From Actinomadura sp. NAK00032 (GTDB taxonomy: Bacteria; Actinomycetota; Actinomycetes; Streptosporangiales; Streptosporangiaceae), in assembly GCF_013364275.1 (NCBI RefSeq), contig NZ_CP054932.1, positions 8,122,001 to 8,186,000 of the forward strand: a stretch of 64,000 nucleotides of DNA, written 5' to 3'. Below the pieces are notes generated by a model. That model made no database searches. It was not told the origin of the DNA and saw only the letters and a program-made list of their open reading frames with translations. The position numbers and the translations under genes were made by a program. This document shows, piece by piece, positions 1 through 10,201 of this stretch (the stretch's first letter is position 1; each line of letters starts with the position of its first letter).

Positions 1-23
1 GCGCCGAGCCCGATCACCGCCAT
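1..23 (-). CDS. Possible 5' end of a gene leaving the window
   Basis: On the minus strand an ATG at position 23 opens a frame reading M-A-V-I-G-L-G up to the window edge. A GGAG lies 8 nt upstream. The spacing and the position just downstream of the EIIA gene suggest a further gene of the same operon. Seven residues are too few to name it. Confidence 0.25.
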
Positions 24-27
24 CCGG

Positions 28-54
28 TCAGCTCCATGTGCTCAGCTCCATGTG
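28..54. repeat. 14-bp tandem direct repeat at the EIIA stop codon
   Basis: TCAGCTCCATGTG occurs at 28-40 and again at 42-54, separated by one base. The second copy encodes the last residues and stop codon of the EIIA gene. The first copy lies just downstream, so the end of the gene appears duplicated. Confidence 0.6.
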
Positions 55-491
55 AAGAGCTCGGCCCCTTTCGTCACCTCGCCCGACTCGGCGACGTCCG
101 ACAGGGCGTCGGCGTTCGCGTCCAGCGCCACCACCGCGCAGATCGGCGAGCGGCCGCCCGCCTCGATCACCGCGGGGTTCCAGCCGACGACCGGCTGCCC
201 GGCGGTCACCTCGTCGCCCTCGGCGGCGAGCAGCTCGAAGCCCTCGCCCTTCAGCTTGACGGTGTCGATGCCGAGGTGGACGAGGACGCCGTGGCCCTCG
301 GCGTCCACCACGACGTAGGCGTGCGGATGCAGCTTGACGATCTTGCCCGTGACGGGCGCGATGGCCCGGCTCGGCGCGCGCTCGGGGTCGACGGCCGTGC
401 CCGGGCCCACCATGGCCTGGGCGAAGACCGGGTCCGGGACGCCGGCGAGGCCGACGACCCGGCCGGTGACCGGGGACAGTACTCGGGTCAT
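42..491 (-). CDS. crr: PTS glucose/GlcNAc-type EIIA (Crr-like) protein
   Basis: A 149-residue single-domain cytoplasmic EIIA of the glucose superfamily, which passes phosphate from HPr to EIIB. The family signature is clear: the stretch around residues 69-80 (V-L-V-H-L-G-I-D-T-V) contains the phosphorylatable histidine, His72, and the supporting His57 precedes it. Length matches free-standing Crr proteins. It is the last complete gene of the minus-strand run nagA, SIS gene, EIIB, EIIA, 32 nt behind EIIB. With EIIB here and EIIC at 4233 it completes a split three-polypeptide permease. EI and HPr are not in the window. The start is ATG at 491. Confidence 0.93.
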   Translation of the reverse strand: MTRVLSPVTGRVVGLAGVPDPVFAQAMVGPGTAVDPERAPSRAIAPVTGKIVKLHPHAYVVVDAEGHGVLVHLGIDTVKLKGEGFELLAAEGDEVTAGQPVVGWNPAVIEAGGRSPICAVVALDANADALSDVAESGEVTKGAELFTWS

Positions 492-523
492 GGGAGGGCC
501 TTCCCTTGCTCCTGTGGCTGGGG

Positions 524-757
524 TCAGTCGAGGATGTCCTCGATGTCGCTGGCGATGGTGTCGGCGTCCGGGCCCACGACGACCTGCACGACGCCGCCGC
601 TGCGCATCACGCCGTACGCGCCCGCCTTCTTCAGGCCGGCCTCGTCGACCTTGTCGCCGTCCTCGACCTCGGTGCGCAGCCGGGTCGCGCAGGGCTCGAT
701 CTCGATGATGTTGTCCGCGCCGCCCAGCGCCGCGATGATGGCCTCGGCCTTGTCCAT
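524..757 (-). CDS. nagF: PTS GlcNAc/glucose EIIB protein (NagF-like)
   Basis: A 77-residue EIIB domain of the glucose/GlcNAc class made as a separate protein. The phosphocysteine motif E-P-C-A-T-R-L-R places the acceptor at Cys23. The small size equals one EIIB domain and resembles Streptomyces NagF, which partners the NagE2 permease. It lies 25 nt after the SIS gene and 32 nt before EIIA in one transcription unit. The GlcNAc specificity is inferred from the neighbouring nagA and DasR-like genes, not from the domain itself. Confidence 0.92.
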   Translation of the reverse strand: MDKAEAIIAALGGADNIIEIEPCATRLRTEVEDGDKVDEAGLKKAGAYGVMRSGGVVQVVVGPDADTIASDIEDILD

Positions 758-782
758 GTCCTTCTCTTCTCTCGCTCGGGGG

Positions 783-1823
783 TCAGTCGGTCTGGGTGAC
801 CTTGTTGAGCCCGCGGGGGACGTCGGGGTCGACGCCGAGCCCGCGGGCGAGGTTCTCGACCATGATCTGGCCGGGCACGATGAGGCCGAGCGGCGCCACC
901 CACTCGGGCAGCGCGGGACCCGGCAGCGCGGCCGAGCACGCGGCGGCCAGCTCCGCGCCGCCGCCGACGCCGAACGCGCGGGCGCCGGCGCCCTCGACGC
1001 GGCGGGCCAGCGCGACGGTGCCGGGCAGCGTCGGCCCGGAGTCGGCGGCGACCAGCAGCGCGGGGGTCTGCGCGTCCACGACGGCGATCGGGCCGTGCAG
1101 CAGGTCGGCGTAGGACAGGCCCATGGCGTGCAGGTAGCACGCCTCCTTGATCTTCAGCGCCAGCTCCAGCGCGGTGCCGAACGCGATGCCGCGCCCGGAC
1201 ACCACCGCGCCCGGGACCTGCGCCAGCTCCGCGACGATCTCCGGCAGCGCCGGCGACGCCTCGGTCAGCTCGATCATCCGGGCGACCTCGTCGGGGACGC
1301 GGCGCAGGTCGCCGGCGGCGACGTCCGCGCCGAGCCCGAGCCCGAACACCGCCAGCGCGGCGAGCTGCGTGGTGTAGGTCTTGGTGGCCGGGACGGCGAT
1401 CTCGTCGCCCGCGTCCGTGACCAGCGCGACCTCGGCGGCCTCGGCCAGCGGCGAGCCAGCGCCGTTGGTGACCGCGACCGTCCGGGCGCCGCAGTCCTTC
1501 GCCCAGTCGAGGGTCTCGACGATCTCCTCGGTCTTGCCGGACTGGCTGATCGCGACGGCGAGCACGCCGTCCAGGTCCACCTTGCGCTTGTAGGCGGTGG
1601 CGATGGACGGCGCCGCGAGGGTGGCCAGCCGGCCCGCCTGCGACTCCACCAGGTACCGCCCGTACACCGCGGCGTTGTCGGACGAGCCGCGCGCGATGAA
1701 CAGCACCTGCCGGGTCTCCCGCGCGAGCGCCGCGAGGTCCGCGGTGCGCGGGAGGAGCGCGTCGATCGTCCGGCGCAGCGCGTCCGGCTGCTCGCCGATC
1801 TCGGCGCGCATCTGACTGGTCAT
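783..1823 (-). CDS. nagB2: Two-SIS-domain sugar isomerase, probable GlcN-6-P deaminase (NagB-II type)
   Basis: A 346-residue protein with two SIS sugar-phosphate isomerase domains, resembling the C-terminal half of GlmS but lacking its glutaminase domain. Visible motifs are A-R-G-S-S-D-N near residue 45, S-Q-S-G-K-T-E-E near 95, and the second-domain region ending in L-N-K-V-T-Q-T-D. Proteins of this shape act as NagB-II glucosamine-6-phosphate deaminases. It sits directly behind nagA, and no classical NagB is seen, so conversion of GlcN-6-P to Fru-6-P plus ammonia is inferred. An AgaS-like role is the alternative. The start ATG at 1823 overlaps the nagA stop by 4 nt; the open frame continues upstream, but only as an overlap with nagA. 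Confidence 0.85.
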   Translation of the reverse strand: MTSQMRAEIGEQPDALRRTIDALLPRTADLAALARETRQVLFIARGSSDNAAVYGRYLVESQAGRLATLAAPSIATAYKRKVDLDGVLAVAISQSGKTEEIVETLDWAKDCGARTVAVTNGAGSPLAEAAEVALVTDAGDEIAVPATKTYTTQLAALAVFGLGLGADVAAGDLRRVPDEVARMIELTEASPALPEIVAELAQVPGAVVSGRGIAFGTALELALKIKEACYLHAMGLSYADLLHGPIAVVDAQTPALLVAADSGPTLPGTVALARRVEGAGARAFGVGGGAELAAACSAALPGPALPEWVAPLGLIVPGQIMVENLARGLGVDPDVPRGLNKVTQTD

Positions 1824-2980
1824 GATCCCCCTCCGAAGAGTTTCTGCCCGCCCACCCACGTGGTACGCGCCCGGTGGTCCGGCCCCAGCCACACGAGGTC
1901 GGCGGTTGCACCGGGCGCGATCCGGCCCAGGTCGGGACGGCCGATGAGGTCGGCCGGAATCCGTGTCGCGGCGTCCACCGCCGCGGCCGTGCCGATGCCG
2001 AGGCCGATCGCGTTGCCGACGGCCTCGTCCAGCCGCAGGCCGGACCCGGCGATGGTGCCGTCGGCGCGCAGCGGCGGGCCCTGCTCGGGCATCGTGATGG
2101 GCTCGCCGCCCAGCTCGTAGGTGCCGGGCGGCATCCCGGCGGCGGACGCGGCGTCGGTGACGAGCACGACCCGGCCCGGCGCGGCGTGGAACACCAGCTG
2201 CGCGACCTTCCCCGACACGTGGTGCAGGTCGAGGATGAGGCCGGGGCTGAGCCGGTCGTCGATCAGCGCCTGCACGGCGACGCCCGGGTCGCGGTGGTGG
2301 ACGCCGGTCTGCGCGTTGAAGATGTGGGTCACCATGCGGGCGCCGGCGTCGGCCGCGGCGGCGGTCTGGTCGGCGGTCGCGGCACTGTGCCCGACGCTGA
2401 CCAGGACCCCGGCGGCGGTCAGCGCGCGGATCGCCGCCAGCGCGCCGTCGCGCTCGGGCGCGAGCGTGACCAGCTTGACCAGGCCCGTCTCCAGCAGCGG
2501 CTTGAGCGCCTCGGGCGTCGGGTCGGTGAGGTGGGCGGCGTTGTGCGCGCCCTTGCGCTTCTCCGACAGGAACGGGCCTTCGAGGTGGACGCCGAGGACG
2601 CGCGTCCCGTCCGGGAGGTCCGGCAGGAGGTCGCGGGTGCGGCGGAGCGCGGCGGCCTGCGTCTCGACCGGGGCGGTGATGAAGGTGGGGAGGAACGCGG
2701 TGACGCCCGTCTCGGGGAGCCGGGAGACGACGGTGCGCCAGCCGGCTTCGTCCGCGTCGACCATGTCGTGGCCGTAGTAGCCGTTGACCTGGAGGTCGAC
2801 CAGACCGGGCGCGAGCAGGCCGTCGGGCAGGTCGACGTCGGGAGCGCCCGGGGGGCGGCCTTCGCCGGCCTCGGCGATGACCCCGTCCGCCACTCGGACG
2901 TATCCCGGGGAGACCACGCGGGTAGGACCCTCGGCGGGGGTCATGATCATGCGGGAGGCCGTGATCAGTAGTGATGCCAT
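1820..2980 (-). CDS. nagA: N-acetylglucosamine-6-phosphate deacetylase
   Basis: A 386-residue amidohydrolase that removes acetate from GlcNAc-6-P to give GlcN-6-P. It shows the NagA landmarks in order: L-A-P-G-L-V-D-L-Q-V-N-G near residue 58, the metal-ligand segment H-L-E-G-P-F-L near 130, V-G-H-S-A-A near 195, T-H-I-F-N-A then H-H-R-D-P-G near 218-230, and the catalytic-Asp segment V-T-D-A near 275. Length is normal for the family. It heads the minus-strand operon and is coupled by a 4-nt overlap to the deaminase-like gene. Its promoter region holds a 26-bp dre-like palindrome, so control by the divergent DasR-like regulator is expected. Confidence 0.95.
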   Translation of the reverse strand: MASLLITASRMIMTPAEGPTRVVSPGYVRVADGVIAEAGEGRPPGAPDVDLPDGLLAPGLVDLQVNGYYGHDMVDADEAGWRTVVSRLPETGVTAFLPTFITAPVETQAAALRRTRDLLPDLPDGTRVLGVHLEGPFLSEKRKGAHNAAHLTDPTPEALKPLLETGLVKLVTLAPERDGALAAIRALTAAGVLVSVGHSAATADQTAAAADAGARMVTHIFNAQTGVHHRDPGVAVQALIDDRLSPGLILDLHHVSGKVAQLVFHAAPGRVVLVTDAASAAGMPPGTYELGGEPITMPEQGPPLRADGTIAGSGLRLDEAVGNAIGLGIGTAAAVDAATRIPADLIGRPDLGRIAPGATADLVWLGPDHRARTTWVGGQKLFGGGS

Positions 2981-3034
2981 GGTGCGCGCTCTCTGTGACG
3001 CGACCGGTCGCGGGGGCCGGTTCCTCCGGGTTCA

Positions 3035-3060
3035 ACTGGTCTAGTCCGGACTAGACCAGT
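3035..3060. promoter_or_regulatory. 26-bp perfect palindrome, extended dre-like operator (nagA side)
   Basis: The arms ACTGGTCTAGTCC and GGACTAGACCAGT form a perfect 26-bp palindrome. The outer octamers ACTGGTCT and AGACCAGT are the two halves of the DasR-responsive element, but here they are 10 bp further apart than in the classic 16-bp site. A minus-strand -10-like TATGGT at 3070-3065 puts the start of nagA transcription inside the palindrome, the expected place for a repressor. Confidence 0.8.
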
Positions 3061-3324
3061 ACGCACCATACTCCACGAATCGGATGGAGATGAAGATGCG
3101 GGGCGAAACTCGTCCGGCGGGCAGTACCGCTCCGCGCGAGGGCCGGACGGCGGGCGGCGTGGCGGTCGGCGTGGCGGCCAGGGGGGCGGGCGGCGCGGCG
3201 GCGGCCCGAAGAGGTCAGGACGGTCCGGGCGAAGCGGACGCCGCGTCCGCGAGGGCGCCCTGACCTGCGGATTCTTTGATCTTGGCGCCGTCGCGGCGTG
3301 ACCAGGTCGTTATAAATTCGTGCA

Positions 3325-3354
3325 TTGACATGCCTTTCGGTCATGTGGTCTAGT
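3325..3354 (+). promoter_or_regulatory. Candidate promoter of the GntR-EIIC operon
   Basis: TTGACA at 3325-3330 is followed after 18 nt by TCTAGT at 3349-3354, a four-of-six match to the -10 consensus. The -10 lies inside the second dre-like palindrome, so a bound repressor would block it. Confidence 0.5.
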
Positions 3355-3367
3355 CCGGCCTAGACCA
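3346..3367. promoter_or_regulatory. 22-bp near-perfect palindrome, second dre-like operator
   Basis: TGGTCTAGTCC paired with GGCCTAGACCA differs from a perfect palindrome at one position per arm. It repeats the design of the site at 3035-3060, with the same widened centre, and lies about 100 bp upstream of the GntR start codon. Two copies flanking a divergent nag promoter region strongly suggest autoregulation plus control of nagA. Confidence 0.78.
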
Positions 3368-3468
3368 GTACGAACCAAATCGCATACCGTCTAAATCACC
3401 GCCAGTCCACTCTTCCGTCGAAACCCGGCGAACCCCGTCGATCCGGCCCCCGGCCATCGAGGACCCCC

Positions 3469-4218
3469 GTGACCACCATCGATCCGCACAGTCCCGTACC
3501 GAAGTACTTCCAGCTCCGGGCGATCCTGCTCGACCTCATCGAGAGCGCGGAGCTGCCCGTCGACGCCCCGATCCCCTCGGAGCGCGAGCTGTGCGGCCGG
3601 TACGAGCTCTCCCGCATGACCGTCCGGCAGGGCGTCGACCAGCTCGTCTCCGAGGGGCGCCTCTACCGCGTCCCCGGCAAGGGCACCTTCGTCGCCCGGC
3701 CCAAGATCGAGATGCCGCTGCGGCTCGTCTCCTTCACCGAGGACATGCTGGCCCGCGGGCTGCGGCCGGGCGCGATCGACCTCGACCGGCGGACCGCCCC
3801 GGCCGACGCCCGGCTCGCCCGCATCTTCGACGTCGAACCCGGCACCCAGATCCACGTCATCGAGCGCCTGCGCACCGCCGACGGGGAGCCCATGGCCCTC
3901 GAACGCGCGCACATCCTGGCCTCGCTCGCCCCCGACCTGCTCGACCGCCGGCTCGCCGACCGCTCCCTGTACGGCGTCCTCGAAGCGGTGTACGGGCTGG
4001 TCTTCGACGCGGGCGACCAGACCATCGACGCCAGCCTGGCCGACGCGACCGACGCCAGGCACCTGCAGATCGCCCGGGGCAGCGCCGTGCTGCTCCTGCA
4101 ACGCCGCTCGTACACCGGAGGGGTGTGCGCCGAGCTGGGCGTGTCGACCTACCGGGCGGACCGCTACCAGATCCACACGGCCCTCGGAAACCCCCCGCCG
4201 CACTCCGAACACCCCTGA
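3469..4218 (+). CDS. dasR: GntR/HutC-family regulator, DasR-like
   Basis: A 249-residue GntR-family regulator of the HutC subfamily. The winged-helix domain occupies residues 10-75, with P-I-P-S-E-R-E-L in helix 2, the recognition helix R-M-T-V-R-Q-G-V-D-Q-L, and the wing G-K-G-T-F-V. The UTRA effector domain follows to about residue 240. DasR and its relatives sense GlcN-6-P or GlcNAc-6-P and repress GlcNAc genes through dre sites; two such sites lie upstream. The start is GTG at 3469 with GAGG at 3459-3462. The stop overlaps the strong GAGGAGG ribosome site of the EIIC gene, so the two are co-translated. Orthology to DasR itself is inferred from context. Confidence 0.88.
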   Translation: MTTIDPHSPVPKYFQLRAILLDLIESAELPVDAPIPSERELCGRYELSRMTVRQGVDQLVSEGRLYRVPGKGTFVARPKIEMPLRLVSFTEDMLARGLRPGAIDLDRRTAPADARLARIFDVEPGTQIHVIERLRTADGEPMALERAHILASLAPDLLDRRLADRSLYGVLEAVYGLVFDAGDQTIDASLADATDARHLQIARGSAVLLLQRRSYTGGVCAELGVSTYRADRYQIHTALGNPPPHSEHP

Positions 4219-4232
4219 GGAGGAACCTCGCG

Positions 4233-5624
4233 ATGACTGCGACAACAGTGGACTCCGCGCCGCGGCGCGGGTCCAGCACCCTCGCGGTGCTGCAGCGGAT
4301 CGGCCGCAGCCTCATGCTGCCGATCGCCGTGCTGCCCGCCGCCGCGCTGCTGCTGCGCTTCGGCCAGGCCGACATGCTCGGCGCCGACGGACTCGGCTGG
4401 GACCGGGTCGCCGAGATCGTCGGCGAGGCCGGCAACGCGCTGTTCGCCGCGCTCCCCCTGCTCTTCGCCGTCGGCGTGGCGATCGGCTTCGCCAAGAAGT
4501 CCGACGGCTCCACCGCGCTCGCCGCCGTGGTCGGCTACCTGGTCTTCGACCGGGTTTCCAAGATCATGTTCTCGCACACCGACGAGCTCAAGGGCAACGT
4601 CCTCATCACCAAGGTGACGGACGGGGCGCAGGCGCAGGTCATCGACTGGGGCGCCAAGAACCCGACGGACGTGCTCGGCGGCATCCTGATGGGCGTCATC
4701 GCGGCCCTGCTCTACCAGCGCTACCACCGGATCAAGCTGCCGACCTGGCTGGCGTTCTTCGGCGGCCGCCGGTTCGTGCCGATCGTCACCGCGGTGGCCG
4801 GCCTCGCGCTCGGCATCCTGATCGGCTTCATCTGGCCGCTGTTCGGCAGCTGGCTCACCGACGCCGGTGAGTGGATCACCGGGGCGGGCGCGGCCGGCGC
4901 CGGCATCTACGGCGTCATCAACCGGCTGCTGCTGCCCTTCGGCCTGCACCACATCCCGAACTCGCTCATCTGGTTCGTGTTCGGCGACTACAACACCCCC
5001 GGCGGCGTCGTCCACGGTGAGATCAACCGCTACCTGGCCGGCGACCCCGACGCGGGCGGCTTCCTCGCCGGGTTCTTCCCCGTGCTGATGTTCGGCCTGC
5101 CCGGCGCGGCCCTCGCGATGTGGCACGCCGCGCCCAAGCACCGGCGGCCCGCGGTCGGCGGCATCATGATCTCCGCCGCGCTGACCGCGTTCGTCACCGG
5201 CGTCACCGAGCCGATCGAGTTCGCGTTCATGTTCGTCGCGCCCGTCCTGTACGGCGTGCACGTCGTCCTCACCGGCATCTCGATGGCCGTGCTGGAGGCG
5301 GCCGGCGCCAAGCTCGGCTTCGGCTTCTCCGCGGGCGGCATCGACCTGCTGCTGAACGCCCGCAAGGACAACACCTCGGGGCTCCTGCTGATCCTCGGCA
5401 TGGGCGTCCTGTACTTCTTCCTCTACTACTTCATCTTCAGATTCCTGATCACGAAGTTCAACTTCGCGACCCCGGGCCGCGAGCCCGAGGGCGAGGAGTC
5501 GACCGCCGCCGACCCGGCCGCCAGCCCGGAGCTCGCCGGCGGCGAGAAGAGCGAGAAGGGCGCGAAGAAGAAGCGCGACCGCAAGGGCACCGCCGAACCG
5601 CAGGACTCCCCTGCCGGCGGCTGA
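4233..5624 (+). CDS. nagE2: PTS GlcNAc-specific EIIC permease (NagE2-like)
   Basis: A 463-residue polytopic EIIC membrane transporter of the glucose/GlcNAc family with about ten hydrophobic segments. Typical motifs are seen: L-P-I-A-V-L-P-A-A-A-L-L near residue 30, F-G-L-H-H-I-P-N-S near 240, and the sugar-binding G-V-T-E-P-I-E-F near 330. The cytoplasmic C-tail of about 55 residues is rich in E, K and A and carries no EIIB domain, which agrees with the separate EIIB gene at 524. The start ATG at 4233 is placed by GAGGAGG at 4217-4223; the longer open frame upstream overlaps the regulator gene and is not coding. A strong hairpin follows at 5750. Confidence 0.93.
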   Translation: MTATTVDSAPRRGSSTLAVLQRIGRSLMLPIAVLPAAALLLRFGQADMLGADGLGWDRVAEIVGEAGNALFAALPLLFAVGVAIGFAKKSDGSTALAAVVGYLVFDRVSKIMFSHTDELKGNVLITKVTDGAQAQVIDWGAKNPTDVLGGILMGVIAALLYQRYHRIKLPTWLAFFGGRRFVPIVTAVAGLALGILIGFIWPLFGSWLTDAGEWITGAGAAGAGIYGVINRLLLPFGLHHIPNSLIWFVFGDYNTPGGVVHGEINRYLAGDPDAGGFLAGFFPVLMFGLPGAALAMWHAAPKHRRPAVGGIMISAALTAFVTGVTEPIEFAFMFVAPVLYGVHVVLTGISMAVLEAAGAKLGFGFSAGGIDLLLNARKDNTSGLLLILGMGVLYFFLYYFIFRFLITKFNFATPGREPEGEESTAADPAASPELAGGEKSEKGAKKKRDRKGTAEPQDSPAGG

Positions 5625-6026
5625 CCCTCCCCCCGGGGCGCCGCGAGCCCCTCGCCCCGTTCGCGGCGCCCCCACCCGGGGGCCGGCCAGCCCACCGGCC
5701 CCGCTCCCCAGAGGTTCCGGACGCCCGCACCGCCCGGAACCGCTCCCAGAAGGCGGCGGGACGTTCTCCAGCGTCCCGCCGCCTTCGCACGTCCCCCGGC
5801 TCCCACGACCACGGCCCGTCCGGTCCGCCTGCTTCCGTTCCATCGCGACCGTGCCCCGGCCTTGGCCGTGCCCCCGTTATCCGGGGCCCGTCCTTCATGG
5901 CCCTTTCGCTCTTTCCGGGCGGTGCCCACGCGGTGACGCGGGCGTTACAGGAGCGGCCGAACGTGGTCACGATGTATTTTCTGCGGCTCTTCTGACTCCT
6001 GTTTCTAAACGAGTCGGGAGGTTCTC
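5625..6026. other. Intergenic region, 402 bp, no gene seen
   Basis: The region holds one very strong hairpin (5750-5785) and a good ribosome site, GGGAGG at 6015-6020, for the next gene. Open frames here lack ribosome sites and actinomycete codon bias. Confidence 0.6.
5750..5785. terminator. 14-bp perfect hairpin, terminator of the GntR-EIIC unit
   Basis: AAGGCGGCGGGACG (5750-5763) pairs perfectly with CGTCCCGCCGCCTT (5772-5785) around an 8-nt loop. Actinomycete terminators often lack a U-run. The hairpin lies 125 nt after the EIIC stop. Confidence 0.85.
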
Positions 6027-6470
6027 ATGAGTGGTCGTCCGGTGGCGTCTTCGGCGGTTCGCGTCATTCGGTACGGGCCGGCGTCGGGCGCCCGGAAGGC
6101 GCCGGCCGGGCCGGGGCTGCGGGTCGTACGGCCCGGGGACGGGGTTGAGGCCGAGGTGCGGGCGGTCGCCGACACCGCCGTACGGCTCGTCGTGGAGGTG
6201 CTGGCAGGGATGCGGCCCGCGCACCAGCTGTCGCTCGTCGCCGTCCCTGCGGTGTGCCGAGCGTTCGCCCCGCACACGGGCGCGGGGACGCGTGGGAGAC
6301 GGATCGTCCCGCCGAAGGTGCTGTCCAGCAGGATGCAGCGGCCCTCACCGGCCGTTGCGGAGGCGACGGCCGTGGTGGCCGTGGCCGGGCGCGTCCACGC
6401 GTTGGCGCTGCGGCTGGAGCTGACGCGGGGCCGGTGGCGCTGCACCGCCCTGGAGACGACCGCCCCCTGA
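6027..6470 (+). CDS. Rv3235-family protein
   Basis: A 147-residue protein resembling the actinobacterial Rv3235 family, which is encoded near secA. The conserved part begins near residue 45 (V-R-L-V-V-E-V-L-A-G-M-R-P-A-H-Q-L) and ends with A-L-A-L-R-L-E-L then R-G-R-W-R-C-T-A-L near the C-terminus. No signal peptide or membrane segment is seen, so it is probably cytoplasmic. The function of the family is unknown. The start ATG is supported by GGGAGG at 6015-6020. It is convergent with secA, and a 28-nt perfect palindrome separates them. Confidence 0.75.
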   Translation: MSGRPVASSAVRVIRYGPASGARKAPAGPGLRVVRPGDGVEAEVRAVADTAVRLVVEVLAGMRPAHQLSLVAVPAVCRAFAPHTGAGTRGRRIVPPKVLSSRMQRPSPAVAEATAVVAVAGRVHALALRLELTRGRWRCTALETTAP

Positions 6471-6479
6471 CATGCGGAA

Positions 6480-6507
6480 GCGGCCTCCCGGACGTCCGGG
6501 AGGCCGC
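6480..6507. terminator. 28-nt perfect palindrome, bidirectional terminator
   Basis: GCGGCCTCCCGGAC (6480-6493) is followed at once by its exact reverse complement (6494-6507). It lies between the convergent Rv3235-family gene and secA and can stop transcription both ways. Confidence 0.85.
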
Positions 6508-6533
6508 CTCGCGCGGTGCTGCTTGTAGCGGTG

Positions 6534-9404
<2,871 letters not shown>

Positions 9405-9587
9405 TCTCGAAGGCTCCTTGCAGATCGTGGTTCACCGCTCAAGGCGGCACGCACACCACACGTACGATGCCATCGTAGGCGAGACCCAGAATGGTCTAGG
9501 TCACTCCGCAGCGCAATCCACAGTGCGTTCCGTTTGACTTTCCGGGTCCCGGAGAGGATCTCTCACACCTCACGGGAGGGAGGCCCA

Positions 9588-9920
9588 ATGTCCTCAGAGG
9601 GTTCGCACGCCGGCCGGCCGAGTTCCTGGCTCGCCGTCGGCGTGATCTTCATCGGCTTCGTCGTCGGCGGCGTGGCGCTCTGCCTCGGCCCGGCCTGGAT
9701 CATGTTCTGGGTCGGCGTCGGCATCGTGGTCGCCGGCTTCCTCGTCAGCTGGATGGTCCACCTCTTCGCGGACGTCGTCGTGGACGCGCCCCGCGTGATC
9801 CCCGAGATCGTCGACTACTCCCTGTTCGGCTCCCGCTCGGCCAAGCGCCGCGGCGGCGACCAGGGCGAGTCCATCGAGGCCCCGGTGGCGACCGACACCC
9901 AGCAAACCCCCCACGGCTGA
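9588..9920 (+). CDS. Small two-TM membrane protein, HGxxPAAW-like family
   Basis: A 110-residue membrane protein. The N-terminus reads H-A-G-R-P-S-S-W-L-A-V-G, a variant of the HGxxPAAW signature of an uncharacterised actinobacterial family. Two hydrophobic helices (about 13-35 and 38-60) follow, then a hydrophilic tail with R-S-A-K-R-R. Start ATG at 9588 is preceded by GGGAGGGAGG at 9574-9583; the much longer frame upstream is antisense to secA and not coding. It is divergent from secA and followed by a hairpin. Function unknown. Confidence 0.75.
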   Translation: MSSEGSHAGRPSSWLAVGVIFIGFVVGGVALCLGPAWIMFWVGVGIVVAGFLVSWMVHLFADVVVDAPRVIPEIVDYSLFGSRSAKRRGGDQGESIEAPVATDTQQTPHG

Positions 9921-9932
9921 CCCACCCTGCCC

Positions 9933-9958
9933 GAGGCCGGCCCTACGTGGCCGGCCTC
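9933..9958 (+). terminator. 10-bp perfect hairpin after the HGxxPAAW-like gene
   Basis: GAGGCCGGCC (9933-9942) pairs with GGCCGGCCTC (9949-9958) around the loop CTACGT, 12 nt after the stop codon. The remaining 240 bases to the next convergent gene show no gene. Confidence 0.8.
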
Positions 9959-10201
9959 AGCCATGCCCGCCCAAAACCCTCAGGCAGACACCCGGTCAAC
10001 CACACAACGGCCAACACAAACCCTCACACGACGTACAACACCCCACCCCACCAACCCGATTCCCCACCCCACACTCCGGCGCCCCAAGGACTACGACGGC
10101 ACACCCCTACAGCCACAGCGACATCCCCCAAGATGCGGCGACGCGGCCCGGACGGAGTGTGGCGGCGGGGCTCAACGAGGTATGGCGACGGCGGCGGGGG
10201 C

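Noticed and set aside
36..2120. Long plus-strand open frame of 694 codons
   Set aside because: It is antisense to EIIA, EIIB, the SIS gene and nagA; its composition (R/D/G-rich) is the usual shadow of high-GC genes.
3051..3344. Minus-strand frame of 97 codons between nagA and the regulator
   Set aside because: It spans most of the operator region and looks non-coding (R-rich).
5426..5970. Minus-strand frames behind the EIIC gene
   Set aside because: No ribosome site, no codon bias, and they cross the strong terminator hairpin.
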